Shown one piece after another: positions 44,022 to 55,262 of a DNA stretch of 64,000 nucleotides; position 1 is the stretch's first letter; every line of letters starts with the position of its first letter. The DNA comes from Desmodesmus armatus (lineage: Eukaryota > Chlorophyta > Chlorophyceae > Sphaeropleales > Scenedesmaceae), in contig VIIQ02000026.1 of NCBI GenBank assembly GCA_007449985.2, forward strand, positions 124,001 through 188,000, read 5' to 3'. The notes beneath the pieces are model-generated. The model saw nothing but the letters and a program-made list of their open reading frames with translations, searched no databases and was not told the origin of the DNA. Position numbers and translations under genes: made by a program.

Positions 44022-46289
44022 ATGCCCCACTCAACGCATGCAAAGTTCACTTCAATCAACAGACTTTTAGCAGCTTCATCATTAGTTCTGTTTTGTAGCT
44101 TGTTTCAGACGGCTGATAGGTACGTCGACGTCCCTCGCGCGGGAAGTGCCAGTCAAGGAGCTTCCAAAGGATGCACAAACACGTACATACCTTGAGTACA
44201 AGATTAAAAACATGTTGCATCACGTGTTTTGTTCACACACCGAGTCTTGGTCTTTTGCAAGTTCTGAGTGCTGCTGCTGATGTGCTGATGCTGTCTGCTG
44301 CTGGATGTGCCTCAGTCATGGCTTCTTACTGCAGCCCATGGGAAGGGCATTCGTGAGCTACAAGTTTGACCCTTACGAGACGAAAGACTACAACCCACAG
44401 GGTGCCAACGCAGGAGGTGGGGCCCCCTGCAGCCCTGCCTGTGCACACCCCCAGTGCATGATGGCCTCCTTGCTGTCAACAAAGATGCTGCACAAGATGC
44501 AACAGCTTGTTTTTGCCAGCAATTCTACCATAAACCATGACGTCTTTGCAGTGCCATGTGGCTGCAAGCCAACACACCTGCGATTGCTGTTGTGCAGGCA
44601 AGCAGAAGGTGTATGACAATGGCCGGCTGCACTGGCCCAATGGCAGGTTTGGCATGTGTGGAGACCCTTGGGATGCACCCAAGAAGCGCCTGGAGCAGCC
44701 TGGGCGCACAACAGGTGTGCAGATAGATACTGCTCAGCTGTCAGCCTCTTACCAGGGCATCTGCCATACTAACAGACACGCGCTGTGCTGTGGTCTAGCA
44801 AGTTGCTATTGAATACCTTTTGTTAGACCTCAGGTCCAATGAGACTTTGACACTTTGCTTGTTGGTGACAGTGACATGCGTCATCAGGCAGTCTGCATGC
44901 ACTACACAGCGTTGGTAAGGGGACGCTGCATACTCAGCCCTTGTGTTGTCACTCAGCATTCACTTGCCATCCGTCTGGTGCTGCTGCTGCTGCTGCAGCC
45001 AGCTATGCCCCAGGCTCCACCATCTCCATCCACCTCGTCATCACAGCCAACCACTGGGGCCGCATGGAGTTCAGCCTGTGCCCCAAGGACGCCACCAGCA
45101 AGGACTTTGCACAGCTTTGTACTGTACTCCAAAGGGCAGATGGCAAGGGGCCACACTGGACCCTCCCTCCAGGGGAGCTCCCTGACCCCCAGGGCCGCCC
45201 CCTGATCCCAAAGTACACAGATGCCTCCTTCACGTACTACATCTACCCAGAGAATGATGATTTCAGGGACACGCCTGTGTATGTGGTGAAGTATGTGCTG
45301 CCAGCAGGGTTCAAGTGTGAGGCATGCGTCTTGCGCTGGTACTGGCTGACCGGCAACGCCTGCAATCCTCCCTGTGAGAAGTCGGATCCACTGTACCCCA
45401 ACTGCAACCGCCTGTCGATGGGCTACTGTGGCGATGCCAAGGCGCTTTCCCCAGAGGAGGTGAGCAGCCAGAGCATTGTACACAGCATGCATGGCAGGAC
45501 TCTGCGGCACGGTGCAGTGTCCACATGTCTCCTGCACACTGTGACACACAGCCATCGCCTTGCTGCCACCTGGGAGTCTTCTGCTGACTACAACCTGATG
45601 CAAACATGACTCAGCGCATACGCACACGCATACACAGCTGACTACAACCTGATGCAAACATGACTCAGCGCATACGCACACACATACACAGCAGCAACTA
45701 CTAGTTGCTGTTGCTAACAGCTCACTGAGCTGTGGCACAGTCCTCTGAAGCAAGATTCTGGCATAGACGGCATGCTCATGTGACATAGGAAAGCTCTTTT
45801 TAAAGTTGGTGTGTGATGACCAACCACTCTTCTTGGACCCTCAAGCTTGGTCGCTGCTCTTCCTGGCCGCAGTTCTGGGGCTGCAGCGACATCCACATTG
45901 GTGACAGCTCCACCAAGGCCCCCCATGTCAACAGCAGCATGGATCAGCTGCTGGAGCACCTGAGGTCAGCACAGGAGGCAGAGGAGAAACTGGGGCACCC
46001 GACCACCCCTGCACTCCCCAACGTGGCAGATTACTGGAGGCCCGAGCTGCTGGCAGCCAACGAGGGCCTGGATGCAACCTACCATCATGGCCCTCCTGTC
46101 ATGGACACACCTGTTGGTAACAGGCCTAGTGTTGGCAGTGCTGGTGATGCTGCTAGTGATGCTTCATTAGGCGGGGCACACCCTGAGATGACTGGGGGAG
46201 ATGCCACGGTGCCAGCTGAAGTGGATGTGAGTGGTGAACTGCATTCAGTCGGTGAGGTGCTGCCAACCGCTGCAGTGCAAGTGCCCTGA
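44022..46289 (+). CDS. Secreted AA15-like lytic polysaccharide monooxygenase
   Basis: Five exons: 44022-44119, 44316-44416, 44598-44714, 44999-45459, 45873-46289, giving 397 residues. Exon 1 is a signal peptide (INRLLAASSLVLFCSLFQ) ending TADS, and the intron junction places His34 directly after the cleavage site: mature HGFLLQPMGRAF. That N-terminal His with His124 in ITANHWGRMEF forms the copper histidine brace of LPMOs. Other family marks are FGMCGDPWDAP, LPAGFKCEACVLRWYWLTGN and GYCGDAKALSPEEFWGCSDIHI, as in the chitin-binding-4-type fold of AA15 enzymes from animals and algae. These enzymes cleave chitin or cellulose oxidatively. Numerous paired cysteines fit secretion. The C-terminal 120 residues are Ala/Gly/Ser-rich with no carbohydrate-binding module or anchor seen. 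Start chosen because it alone gives a signal peptide in the right phase. Confidence 0.87.
45584..45691 (+). repeat. 54-bp tandem duplication in LPMO intron 4
   Basis: Units 45584-45637 and 45638-45691 (ctgactacaacctgatgcaa through catacacag) differ at one base, a recent duplication in noncoding sequence. Confidence 0.93.
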
Positions 46290-47020
46290 GCACGCTGAAG
46301 GCGTGGGGCATGCAGGAGCCAAATGAGGTGTAGCTCTGCGTGGAGGGCTCTGGTCTGCCATGAGTTGCCAGCCCGTTTCCGCTGAACACAGAGCTTATTG
46401 CAAACAATTGCTTTCTGCGCCGCAGTTGTAGCATTCTTGTGAAGACTATTGATTGTGGCTTCACACATCATGCTTGTCTGCAGCAGCGTGCACAGCACAC
46501 CTGTGAAGCTTGTCCCCATTTACAGTCTGGCCAAGCAACTGGAATCAGACTGGCACCATTCTGAAGATGCCCCCAATCAAACTCAATGCTGTTTGTTGAG
46601 TGGCTTGGCCATGGGTACATGCCCATGTATGGTTGTACTGTCAGACCCCTGCCTGAAATCAGTGTGGTCTGAGGATGTGCGTACTGCAATGTTGAGCAGT
46701 ACTATTTATTGGCATTATTCAGTACTACCATGCTGCTGAAAGCGCAGCAATGTTGTTTGCCAGGAAGTTCGTTGCGTGTACAATGTGACACCACGGCTGC
46801 TGTCCATTCCACACCCGTCATACTGCGGCATGCCAAGCCAGTCGCTTTGTCCGCATTACACAGCTGCTTTAGCTGTCAGTAGAACCTGGAGGGTAGTAAC
46901 CAGAAGGCGCCATTGCCCTGCCCTTTTCCATGCTGCTGCAACACTCGGAGACCGCCTGTCCTACTGCTGCTGCTGCCGCCTCATCACATGCTGCTTGCAG
47001 CCGCCATTGCCCACACCACA
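46290..47020. other. Convergent 3' regions of LPMO and PTP genes
   Basis: The two stop codons face each other across this gap. TTACA at 46856-46860 would read TGTAA on the minus strand, 160 bases after the PTP stop, a plausible poly(A) signal. No gene seen. Confidence 0.4.
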
Positions 47021-50000
47021 TCAGCTCTGCTGCTGCTCAGTGTCACCCTGGTGTAGCCGTGCTGCCAGGTCGTCCAGCAGAGCCTTGTACACAAACATAT
47101 ACTGCTCGGGGGTCTGCAAGGCAGTACAGCAAGCAAACTCTGTAAGCTGTGGTTGTGTACGAACCTCATGTGTGTGTGTTGCTAGGATGGGCGTGCGTCG
47201 TTGCAGGTGCTGCGCGAGGTGCTGTGAACAGCCTCATGCTGCGGCATGCTACTCTGCCAGGGAGAATGAAGCGGCCATCTCAGCACTTCTTGTTCAAGAT
47301 GTAGGTGCAGTTGCAGTAGCAGCCTGCTGCTGCTGCTGCTGCTGCTGCTCGTGCATGCGGTTGCCTGTGTAGGACAATTCACATCCGCTTGGCTGCCTCT
47401 ATGTGGCAGCACTAAACCGATGTTGACAGGTATCTGCCAAGCCCGAGGTCCTGCACAGTAGGCTGCTGTGTATGCCTACCGAGATGTTGCGACCTACCTG
47501 CACCATGCCCATGCGCTGCTGCCTCAGCTGGTGCACCAGGCCCGCAACGTCCAGCGTGTCCTCCACTTCATGCTGCTCAGGCCCGCTGCCGCTGTTGCAT
47601 GACGCCCACGCATCCAGCCGCTGCAGCAGAGGGTGTGGCGACGTCGACACAGGTCAGGCAGTACAGTGTGCTAGTTCGAAGGTGGGCAAGGCTGGTGGTA
47701 TGTGTGACAATGAGCTGTTGTACTGTCAACAGCAATCACGTTCCATATCAGGCAAAGACGGACATGTTGCAATGCTACTGCAAGTGCATGAGTGGCCATT
47801 ATGGTTGTCGTAAGCAAGTACTTCAGAAGTGCTCATTGGGGCACAGAGTGGGTGCAACATGCGCTTATAAGGGCAAGCACTGACCTGCATGAGTATGTCG
47901 ATGGCGCAGAGGGTCCCTGTCCGGCCAATGCCCTGAAAGCATGGTGCAATGCAGCACATCACAGCACAGCACAGCTCGATACCACACCCTGCTGGGATCT
48001 GTTTCTGTGTCTGCTAGTCAACTGAAGCACTCAGTATTGGCTGCAGGGGAGCCTCCCACAGCTTTGCTGACTTATCAGCCAAGTGATCATGCAGTGACGA
48101 TTGCTGCCTGTGCCAGTTGTCAACCAGCCGTATGACTGCCCAGCCTGTGACTGCATGCATGTTGCTGCTCACCGCACTACAATGCACCACGACTGGGTGA
48201 CCGGGTGCGCGCACTGCATCCAACGCCCTGCAAAGCGTCCGTATACTGCTGCTGCTCTTGGGGGTGCCATGGTCTGGCCATGCGTGGTACTGGTAGTGAG
48301 ACACGCTGTGTGATGCACCCGTGTCACTGCAAGTCAGCTGCAGCTTGCGCAGGGTGCAGTCTGCGCCAAACGGCTCCTGCTGCTGGACCTGTTGCAATGG
48401 GCGTTGCAAGACATCAGCAGCCAGGCATAGGACTGTTGTAAGCCACTTGAACAAGGGAGCAGCCAGCGTATGCCCATTGAGCACCATGTCACTGAGCAAG
48501 AGCACTCCTGTTGTGCGCACATATGCAGCTCTGCACTGCTCATAGCGGGGTCTGTGCAAAATTGGAGGCATGCCACCAAAGTGTTGGCCAGCTGCCGCGA
48601 CCCCCTCTAAGCTCTTCCAAAGCCGCCAGTGCCAACCTCACTCAAATTACCTACCCAGACGGTTATAAGCCCATCAATTCTCCTCCCATGCCCCACCACC
48701 TGCTCACCTGCACTTCCAAGCTGCCTCCTTTGCTGACCGCATGCAGCTGATCTGGGAAGTACTGACTGCACTTCACCATGCCCGCTTCTGTGCAGTTGGT
48801 GAGCATCAGCACAACAGGCACCTGCATGAACACATACAAACACGCATACATGGCATTCCTTTACCGATGAAGCGCACGCACTTGCAGCAAGCCTTTCCCA
48901 GCGTGCCAAAGCTGTTACTGTTCAGCACAGCCAGTTCTTCACTGTGCTGACATCAGTGTGAGAGAACGCAAAGGAAGAGACACAGTACAGAGAAACCAAG
49001 TGAAAAGAGAGGGACCAATGAGAAGAAAGTGTGACTGATGGTTACCTGGAGCTCCAGCACCATGGACCAGAAGTCTGCTGCTGTGCCGGGCAGTGGCCCC
49101 TGCGTGGCAATGTAGCTGCAGGGCTGTGGGAGGCTTGGGTGGCTGTAGGTGATGGTGCTGGCATTGATGTACGGCACCTGCTGCTGTTGCTCCTGCTGCA
49201 GGATGACCCTGGAGGGGACAGGGGTGACGGAGAGGCAGGAGGGTGCGCAGCGCGGTGTAACATTGTTACTGTTTTGTGTGGTGATGGGTGCAGCCGGCAC
49301 TGAGTGCCCAGGCAGTGCTGGGTCCTCAGGGCTGCGGCAGCCTCCTTTGCGACATGTGCTGATGCAGTTGCGCAGCATGCCAGTCTCTGAACTGCAGGCC
49401 TGAGGCCAGCACACATGTCAAGCAGTACTGTACAGACACCCCTGAGCGCATCATGTATGGGAGTCCCTTCTCTTGTACTCATCCTGCCAACTAAACCAAC
49501 CTGTTGTAGTCAAAGGGCAGCACGTCGCAGTATCTGTTGCGCCCTTCTGCTTTGCTGCTCTCGGCCACTTCGCAGCCGTGCTCTTCCAGTATGGCATGGT
49601 CCAAAGCCCTCACGTGCGTGTACTCCTCCCACAGCTGCAGTGGCTGTGACAGGCGCTGCTGCACGGCCCTGTAGGCGCGCTGGTACCAGCACTGGGCAGA
49701 CAAGCCAGCTGCGGGGCACATGCACAGGGAAGGGGTGCGGTGAAGGGGTGCTGCCGGCTGTGGAGGGGTGCCGGGTGGTAACTTGGAGTGCTCTCAAAAC
49801 GGTGACAAAAAGCAGGGACCAGCTGTCAATGCCAAATGTCAGTTTGCAAAGCTCTTGTAGCAACAGATGTTTGCCAGACACACACATGCAGGGCAAATAT
49901 GGCAATCAGACAGTACTGTCAGCACAACCCTCCAAGTACCCACCGTCCTGAGTGTCCTCCCAGTCAAGGGGGAACATGGGGCTGCCTGCTGAAAGGCTGT

Positions 50001-50124
50001 CACGTCGCGAGCGCTGTGCTTCACGGCTGGGGCTGTCCAGCGAGTCTGAGGGGTTGGTGGTGTCACGGGGCCTACCTTGCTTGGCCTGACCGCACATGCC
50101 TGCACATGATGTGTGCAGCAGCAT
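47021..50124 (-). CDS. Classical (tyrosine-specific) protein tyrosine phosphatase
   Basis: Eight exons on the minus strand: 49944-50124, 49501-49708, 49046-49208, 48708-48821, 48173-48535, 47885-47932, 47498-47620, 47021-47113, giving 430 residues. The catalytic domain is complete: pTyr-loop region GRNRYCDVLPFDYNR, YINASTITYSHP, YIATQGPLPGTAADFWSMV, VVLMLTNCTEAGMVKC, WPD loop HYQYHAWPDHGTP, P-loop HCSA|GIGRTG (catalytic Cys; an intron splits it after Ala), and the Q-loop QQRMGMVQTPEQYMFVYKALL. It removes phosphate from phosphotyrosine through a Cys-phosphate intermediate. The N-terminal 60 residues are Ser/Arg-rich (REAQRSRRDSLSAGSP), perhaps regulatory; no membrane span, so cytosolic or nuclear. 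The insert between KC and WPD is longer than usual. The fifth exon acceptor is uncertain (48535 or 48551), and so is the start (50124 or 50097). Confidence 0.88.
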
Positions 50125-50691
50125 GTGCCGTGCTTATGCATGTGTCACCACAGGGACAAGTGTGGTGTGTGGATTCTCTCTCGCAGTCAGTCCAGGTCAG
50201 GCCAGTCCCTGTACGGGCTACCGTTCTGTGCTGCAGGCAGCTGCAGTGCCTTCCTGTCGTCAAGGCTACTAGCTTACTGTCTGAAGGGATGTGCAGCGCC
50301 TGCAAGTCACCCTGACGCTGCTAACTGAGCAGGCTGGAAACAGGTTTCCTGCAGCACGCTGGCAGTGCTGTGTCAGCAGCTTGAGGCTTGCTGGTGCTGC
50401 CACGTGCATGCGTTGACAAAAGACACTCCCTGCGGTTGTTGTTTCTGGAAACCAAGCAATTGCGAAGTCCACGTTGTTGCACGGCACACTTGAACAACAA
50501 CTGTAATAACTGTATAGCTCGCATGTGGACTCACACCAACCTTCCACCCATGCATACAAACCAGCTTCTTGATCGTTACGGGCTGAAAAAATCATTGAAA
50601 TTTAGTCGTTGATTCGCCAATTGTCACCACCACCAACTTCCATCGCCACAGATCACATCTGATCTGAGCGTTCCCTCAACTCCATGCTTGC
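50125..50691. promoter_or_regulatory. Divergent promoter region of PTP and PC4/DEK genes
   Basis: Both genes start from this 570-bp gap. A 9-codon upstream ORF beginning with the ATG at 50683 overlaps the proposed start at 50692 of the PC4 gene. No definite core-promoter element seen. Confidence 0.35.
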
Positions 50692-53381
50692 ATGTTGTGT
50701 GGACGCCTAGCAGCGTATGCATTCCTTGTAACTTCAAGGCATCCACGCTTGTTGGGGCAGTCATCAGCACAAGCAGCCACACGGCATCTGCTGCACCACC
50801 CTCAGTTTCACCAGGCGAGGCGTGCTGTGATCATGGCAGCATCTGGAGACAGTGATGTGCGGGTTGCCTTGCGGAAGCTGCTGCCCACTGTGGACATGGA
50901 CACGACCTCAGAGCGCAAGGCAAGTCAGCAGCTGACTTCAGGGTTACACCAGTGGCGCCACGTCAGCCACATTTGCAGTTGCTGCGCGACAAAGCATTGT
51001 TACCTGGTGTGACAGAAGCCATCATGAAACTCCATTCGTTGCGGCTGGGTTGCAGTTGTGATGGCTTGTGGTGCTGCTGTGGTGCTTTGCAGATCCGTGG
51101 GCTGCTTGCTGAGCAGCTGGGCACAGACATGGAGCCCCACAAGAAGCTGATCAAGGTAGTGCCGATTCAAATTGCGTGTATGTCGCAGCATCAGTTTCAA
51201 ATGATTCAGGAGCAGTTGCAGCCATTCGTAAACAGGGGCAATGCTTTCTGGGCACTGTCAGGCGGCAGCCAGCAAATGGGCTGCAGCCAAGCAAGAGGGA
51301 GCCATCTTCAACCGTCTTACTGTGCTGTGGGTGGTGTGGTGTGCAAACACACCTGCATGACTTGCAACTCAGTAGGGCAGGTGGCATCGGCCCATGGCAA
51401 GAGGCTGTTTCACCTGTCAATGGTACGCATGGCATGGCGACAAACATGTCTTGATTTGCGGTCTTTGACTACCAGTGCATGACATACGGAGCCACCAACC
51501 TGTCATGTTCCTGCCACGCACCACCCCTGTCTCTCACACGCAGGACGAGATTGACAGCTGGCTGACAGCAACAGCGGGTGGCGATGTTGATGATGGTGAG
51601 GCAGAGCTGCCGCCATCATCGCTTGATCCAGTGGGCAAGCGCAAGAGGGCTGCAGCAGCAGCCGACACAGGAGGGCGCGCGCCCAAGGTGGCTCGCAGCG
51701 GGGCCAACCCTCTGGGCACACAGCTGGACGATAAGGTGTGTATAGGACTGGTCCACAGGGGCTGCAATGCACTCAGTGCAGGCAACATGACAGTCCACAG
51801 TGTATTGAGAGCCTTGTATTGTAGTATGCCTGCAGGCAAGGGTACCCCACACATACTGCAAGGCTCTCAATACACTGCTGACTGCCATGTTGCCTGGTGC
51901 AGGCATGGTGTGTGGGGGTTGCAGATGAATGGACCAGGTGCTGCAATGCACTCAGTACAGGCAATGTGGTGAAGATGTGTGGGGTTTGCAGATGTTTGGA
52001 TGCATCACTAGGGGAAGCAGACAGGATGAGGTGCTGGGTTGGTGGTGTGCCCTGCATGTGATGATTCATGGCTGCGCGTGTCAGAATGAGGCTGCCGGTA
52101 CCTGCCTGCTCTCCTGTCATTCCTGCTGCAGGGGCTCAAGTGGCTGTCTGTCAGCTCCTTCAAGGGCCAGCAGCGCGTGGACATCAGGTTATTCTACCAG
52201 GTGGGAAGCAGCAGCAGTGTTCTGACTGACAATGGCAACTCAGCTGCATCCACGTTTTGTAGGTTGTATCAAAATACGTCTTGAAACACAGTGTGTGGGC
52301 GACCGCTTGGCAAGTGTTGAGTGCTGGTCTTGAGGGCAACTGTTATCCCCAGTTGCCTGCAACCCCTTGGGTTTTGTCATCAGCTGACACCGCAGAAAAT
52401 CACAGCAGAAGGAAGGCGGGTGCTGCAGCTGACCACTTGCTTTGAGGTCTAATACACTTGCCTCAAGAGCTGTTAAGATGACGACCTTACAAAGCGCTGT
52501 AGGTTGTCATGCCAGCCTGGCTGGTCACACTAGTGTTCCCTGACAACATGCGAAACCGCCTGCAGGCAACAAGGATGCTGCCGCTGCCCGTCCGTCTCGT
52601 TATGTCGCTGCTGCAGAATGCTGATGGTGAGCTTGCGCCCACCCAGAAGGGTGCCAGCCTCAGCCAGGCTGAGTGGGGTGCCCTGCAGGAGGCCATGCCC
52701 GCCATCAACCAGGCACTGGACGACCACGATGAAGCATTCAGCACGCAGCTCTCAACCAGCAAGCGCGCAACCATCTCGTTGCTCAGGTGCGGGCATGTGC
52801 ATTCGTGGCGCGTGTGTGCAGTGGGGTGGGGGAGAGGGGCAGCAGGGCAGACAGGAACAGCCTCGACAGGCTCTCAGGTAATTATGGCAGGGGTCCGATG
52901 AGTGTTGCCCAACACCCTTCCTCCCATATCAGCAGTACTGTTACAACAGGCCTTCTAAAGTAGATGCTTGTGACGCTCACCTGTTGCTACCTTGTGATCT
53001 GTATTGTGGTGCTTGTGGTGTGAGCCTCCCTAGTTGATCTTGCTGCCCACGTTGCGCGTATCAACTGCTTGCCTCACAAGTTGACCCCCTGCACATCACT
53101 TGCAATCGTCATTCGGCTGTGTGGAACCCTGTGCCTCCATGCTTGCAGCAAGAAGCTGGCTGTGGATGTGCGTGAGTACTACCAGTCAGACGGCGAGTGG
53201 AAGCCAGGCAAGAAGGGCATCAATCTGCTGCCAGAGCAGTGGGAGGTCCTCTGCGAGGCGACTGAAGACATCAACAAGCAGCTCAAGGCACCACCAGCAG
53301 CAGCAGCAGCGCCGGCAGCAGCGCCGGCAGCAAAAGCAGGCGCACGGCAGCCGGCGGCAGCACCAGCAGCAGCACCAGCAG

Positions 53382-53412
<31 letters not shown>

Positions 53413-54743
53413 GCCAGCAGGTGGGGATGGTGCTGCTGAGGTGCAGCTAGGGGGCAAGAAGCGAGCAGAAGCCAGGGAGTTCAAGGGGCAGTGGTATGTG
53501 GACCTCAGGTGGGTGCAGGGGTGGTGAGGGCGGCATGTGTCGGCAGGCAGGGCTGAGGGGTGGGAACGGCTGGCATGCTGACTCAGATGCCGTCCCCAGT
53601 GTGACCCTGTGATGGGGGTTATGCTGGTTCTTGCTAGCGCCCATGCAGTGCCCTAGGCTTATCTGCTAGTTCTGTGCTGCATCGCCGTGAGCTGCGTCCT
53701 GTTGACAAGTATTTCCAAAGTTCCCTCCGATGAGTAGGATTCTGGTCCATGGACATGTTGGCTGCACGAGAATGACAATGTTACAGCGTAGAGCCAGGCG
53801 ATAGAACTTGATCGTAACAGCCATCAGCTGGCTTGGTGTCTCTTAACTGCATCTGCATCGCTGCTGTGTGTTGTGTGGGTGTGCGTCTCAATCATCAGAG
53901 AGACCTATGAGAAGGACGGCCAAACCCTGCCAGGCAAGAAGGGCATCATGCTGAGGCCCGACCAGTGGAGAATGCTGGCAGGCGCCACAGATGACGTCAC
54001 AGCGGCGCTCAACGCACACAACACGCGCTACGCATTGGAGCTCGGCAACATGTGAGGGCATTTTGCTGATGCATAAGGGTGGTAGCAGCGATGTCCGGAT
54101 CAACTTGACGATCACTTTGACAGACTTGTAGCCTTGTGCAGTTCGCATGCGACAGCAGTAGTCAGCAGCACCAGGCAGGCGCAGTGTGCGGTCTGCAGGG
54201 GTTCTGAGGTTGTGTGTTTGTCACATAGCTGAGTTTGTGAGCCACATGCAGACACTGACACAGTGGTGTGTTATGCCTTGCTGCTGCTGGTGTGGCTGCC
54301 TGTCTGCAGGCGGCGGGTGACGGTCAGCGAGTTCAAGGGGGTATGGTATGTGGGTGTCCGGGAGTTTTACGAGCAGGTGGGTGGCTGCAGGCAGAGCCTT
54401 TTGTCCCACCAGGCCGTCGAGCAGGTGGGAACCATGTTCAGAGTGTGGTTGTCGTGGCATCCGACGATACAGCTAGCCCAGCAGTGACGCACCCCGCTGC
54501 CTGCGTCATGGGTTCAAGTGGGCAAGGTGGACAGTCTTTGAATGTTATGGCTGAATGGGCTGCGGTGTCCAAAAATGCCTATGGTTGATTGTTCAACAAA
54601 CCGGCATGGTTCTGTGTATGTTGCGTGCTTGGTTGCTGCAGGGTGGTGTGTTGAAGCCGGGCTCAAAAGGCCTCAGCATGAACAGGGAGCAGTGGAACAA
54701 GCTGGTGGATGCAAAGGACAGCCTCAGCGCACAGTTGGGCTGA
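50692..54743 (+). CDS. DEK_C plus four-PC4-domain transcriptional coactivator-like protein
   Basis: Nine exons: 50692-50919, 51093-51155, 51544-51735, 52132-52200, 52617-52786, 53149-53508, 53899-54051, 54310-54376, 54642-54743, giving 467 residues from the first ATG. A second in-frame ATG at 50833 would give 420. Residues 50-105 form a DEK C-terminal-type domain ([33 protein letters not shown]). A basic KRKR linker follows, then four PC4/SUB1 ssDNA-binding units: [69 protein letters not shown], each with the GKKG/GSKG turn and EQW helix. An Ala/Pro-rich linker splits units 2 and 3. PC4 proteins bind single-stranded DNA in transcription and repair. Usual PC4 proteins have one unit and dimerise; here four are in one chain. 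Intron 1 is GC-AG. Confidence 0.86.
51780..51895. repeat. Inverted repeat, about 37-bp arms, in an intron of the PC4 gene
   Basis: The left arm 51780-51816 (starts aggcaacatgacagtc) is the near reverse complement of 51859-51895 (ends gccatgttgcct), with about 4 mismatches and a 42-base loop. A separate direct repeat (ctgcaatgcactcagt) flanks it at about 51762 and 51940. Possibly a relic MITE. Confidence 0.8.
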
Positions 54744-55262
54744 TTTTGAGGCAGAAGTGGGTTGAAAGCAGTGGTTTGAAGGCAGTGGGTGGCAGCCTGT
54801 CCTTGGCTGGTGCTGGTGCCAGAAGCGTGTGTGCCTCAAGCTTGCTTTGCGCTCCAGTCTGCGTTGCATCTCAGCCTGCCCTGGCAAATGATTTCATCGG
54901 ATCAGGCTTTGCAGTCATGTGTGCATTCAATGTATCGAATGTAGCTAACAACTAGGTTGGCTGTCGATCTGGGTCAGTGACACGCGTACGTGTGGGGGTT
55001 GAGTGTACGTTGGCCGGCACCGGTGACAGTTGAAATGCAAGAGTGCACAGCAACCACACACTATAGTGTGACAAAGTGCGGGGGATGATGTCGGACTCAA
55101 CTTGTTTGCTGCCTTTGATCGTGTAGAGATAAGCTCCGTCCAGCCGGCTCGAGCTCTTTACGTACGTGTCATCGTCGTGTGCCTGGCCCCACGGATCACC
55201 AGCAACGCTGCTTCATCGCTATTATCTTCAACCAGGTGTAAGGGTGCAAGTATCATGCTAGC
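54744..55262. promoter_or_regulatory. Intergenic, 3' of PC4 gene and promoter side of cyclase gene
   Basis: Head-to-tail gap of about 520 bp. No supported ORF. No clear TATA element near the cyclase ATG. Confidence 0.35.

Noticed and set aside
43383..44059. Possible coding fragments between copy C and the LPMO gene
   Set aside because: A few plausible peptide stretches, but no consistent frame, splice partner or recognisable domain.
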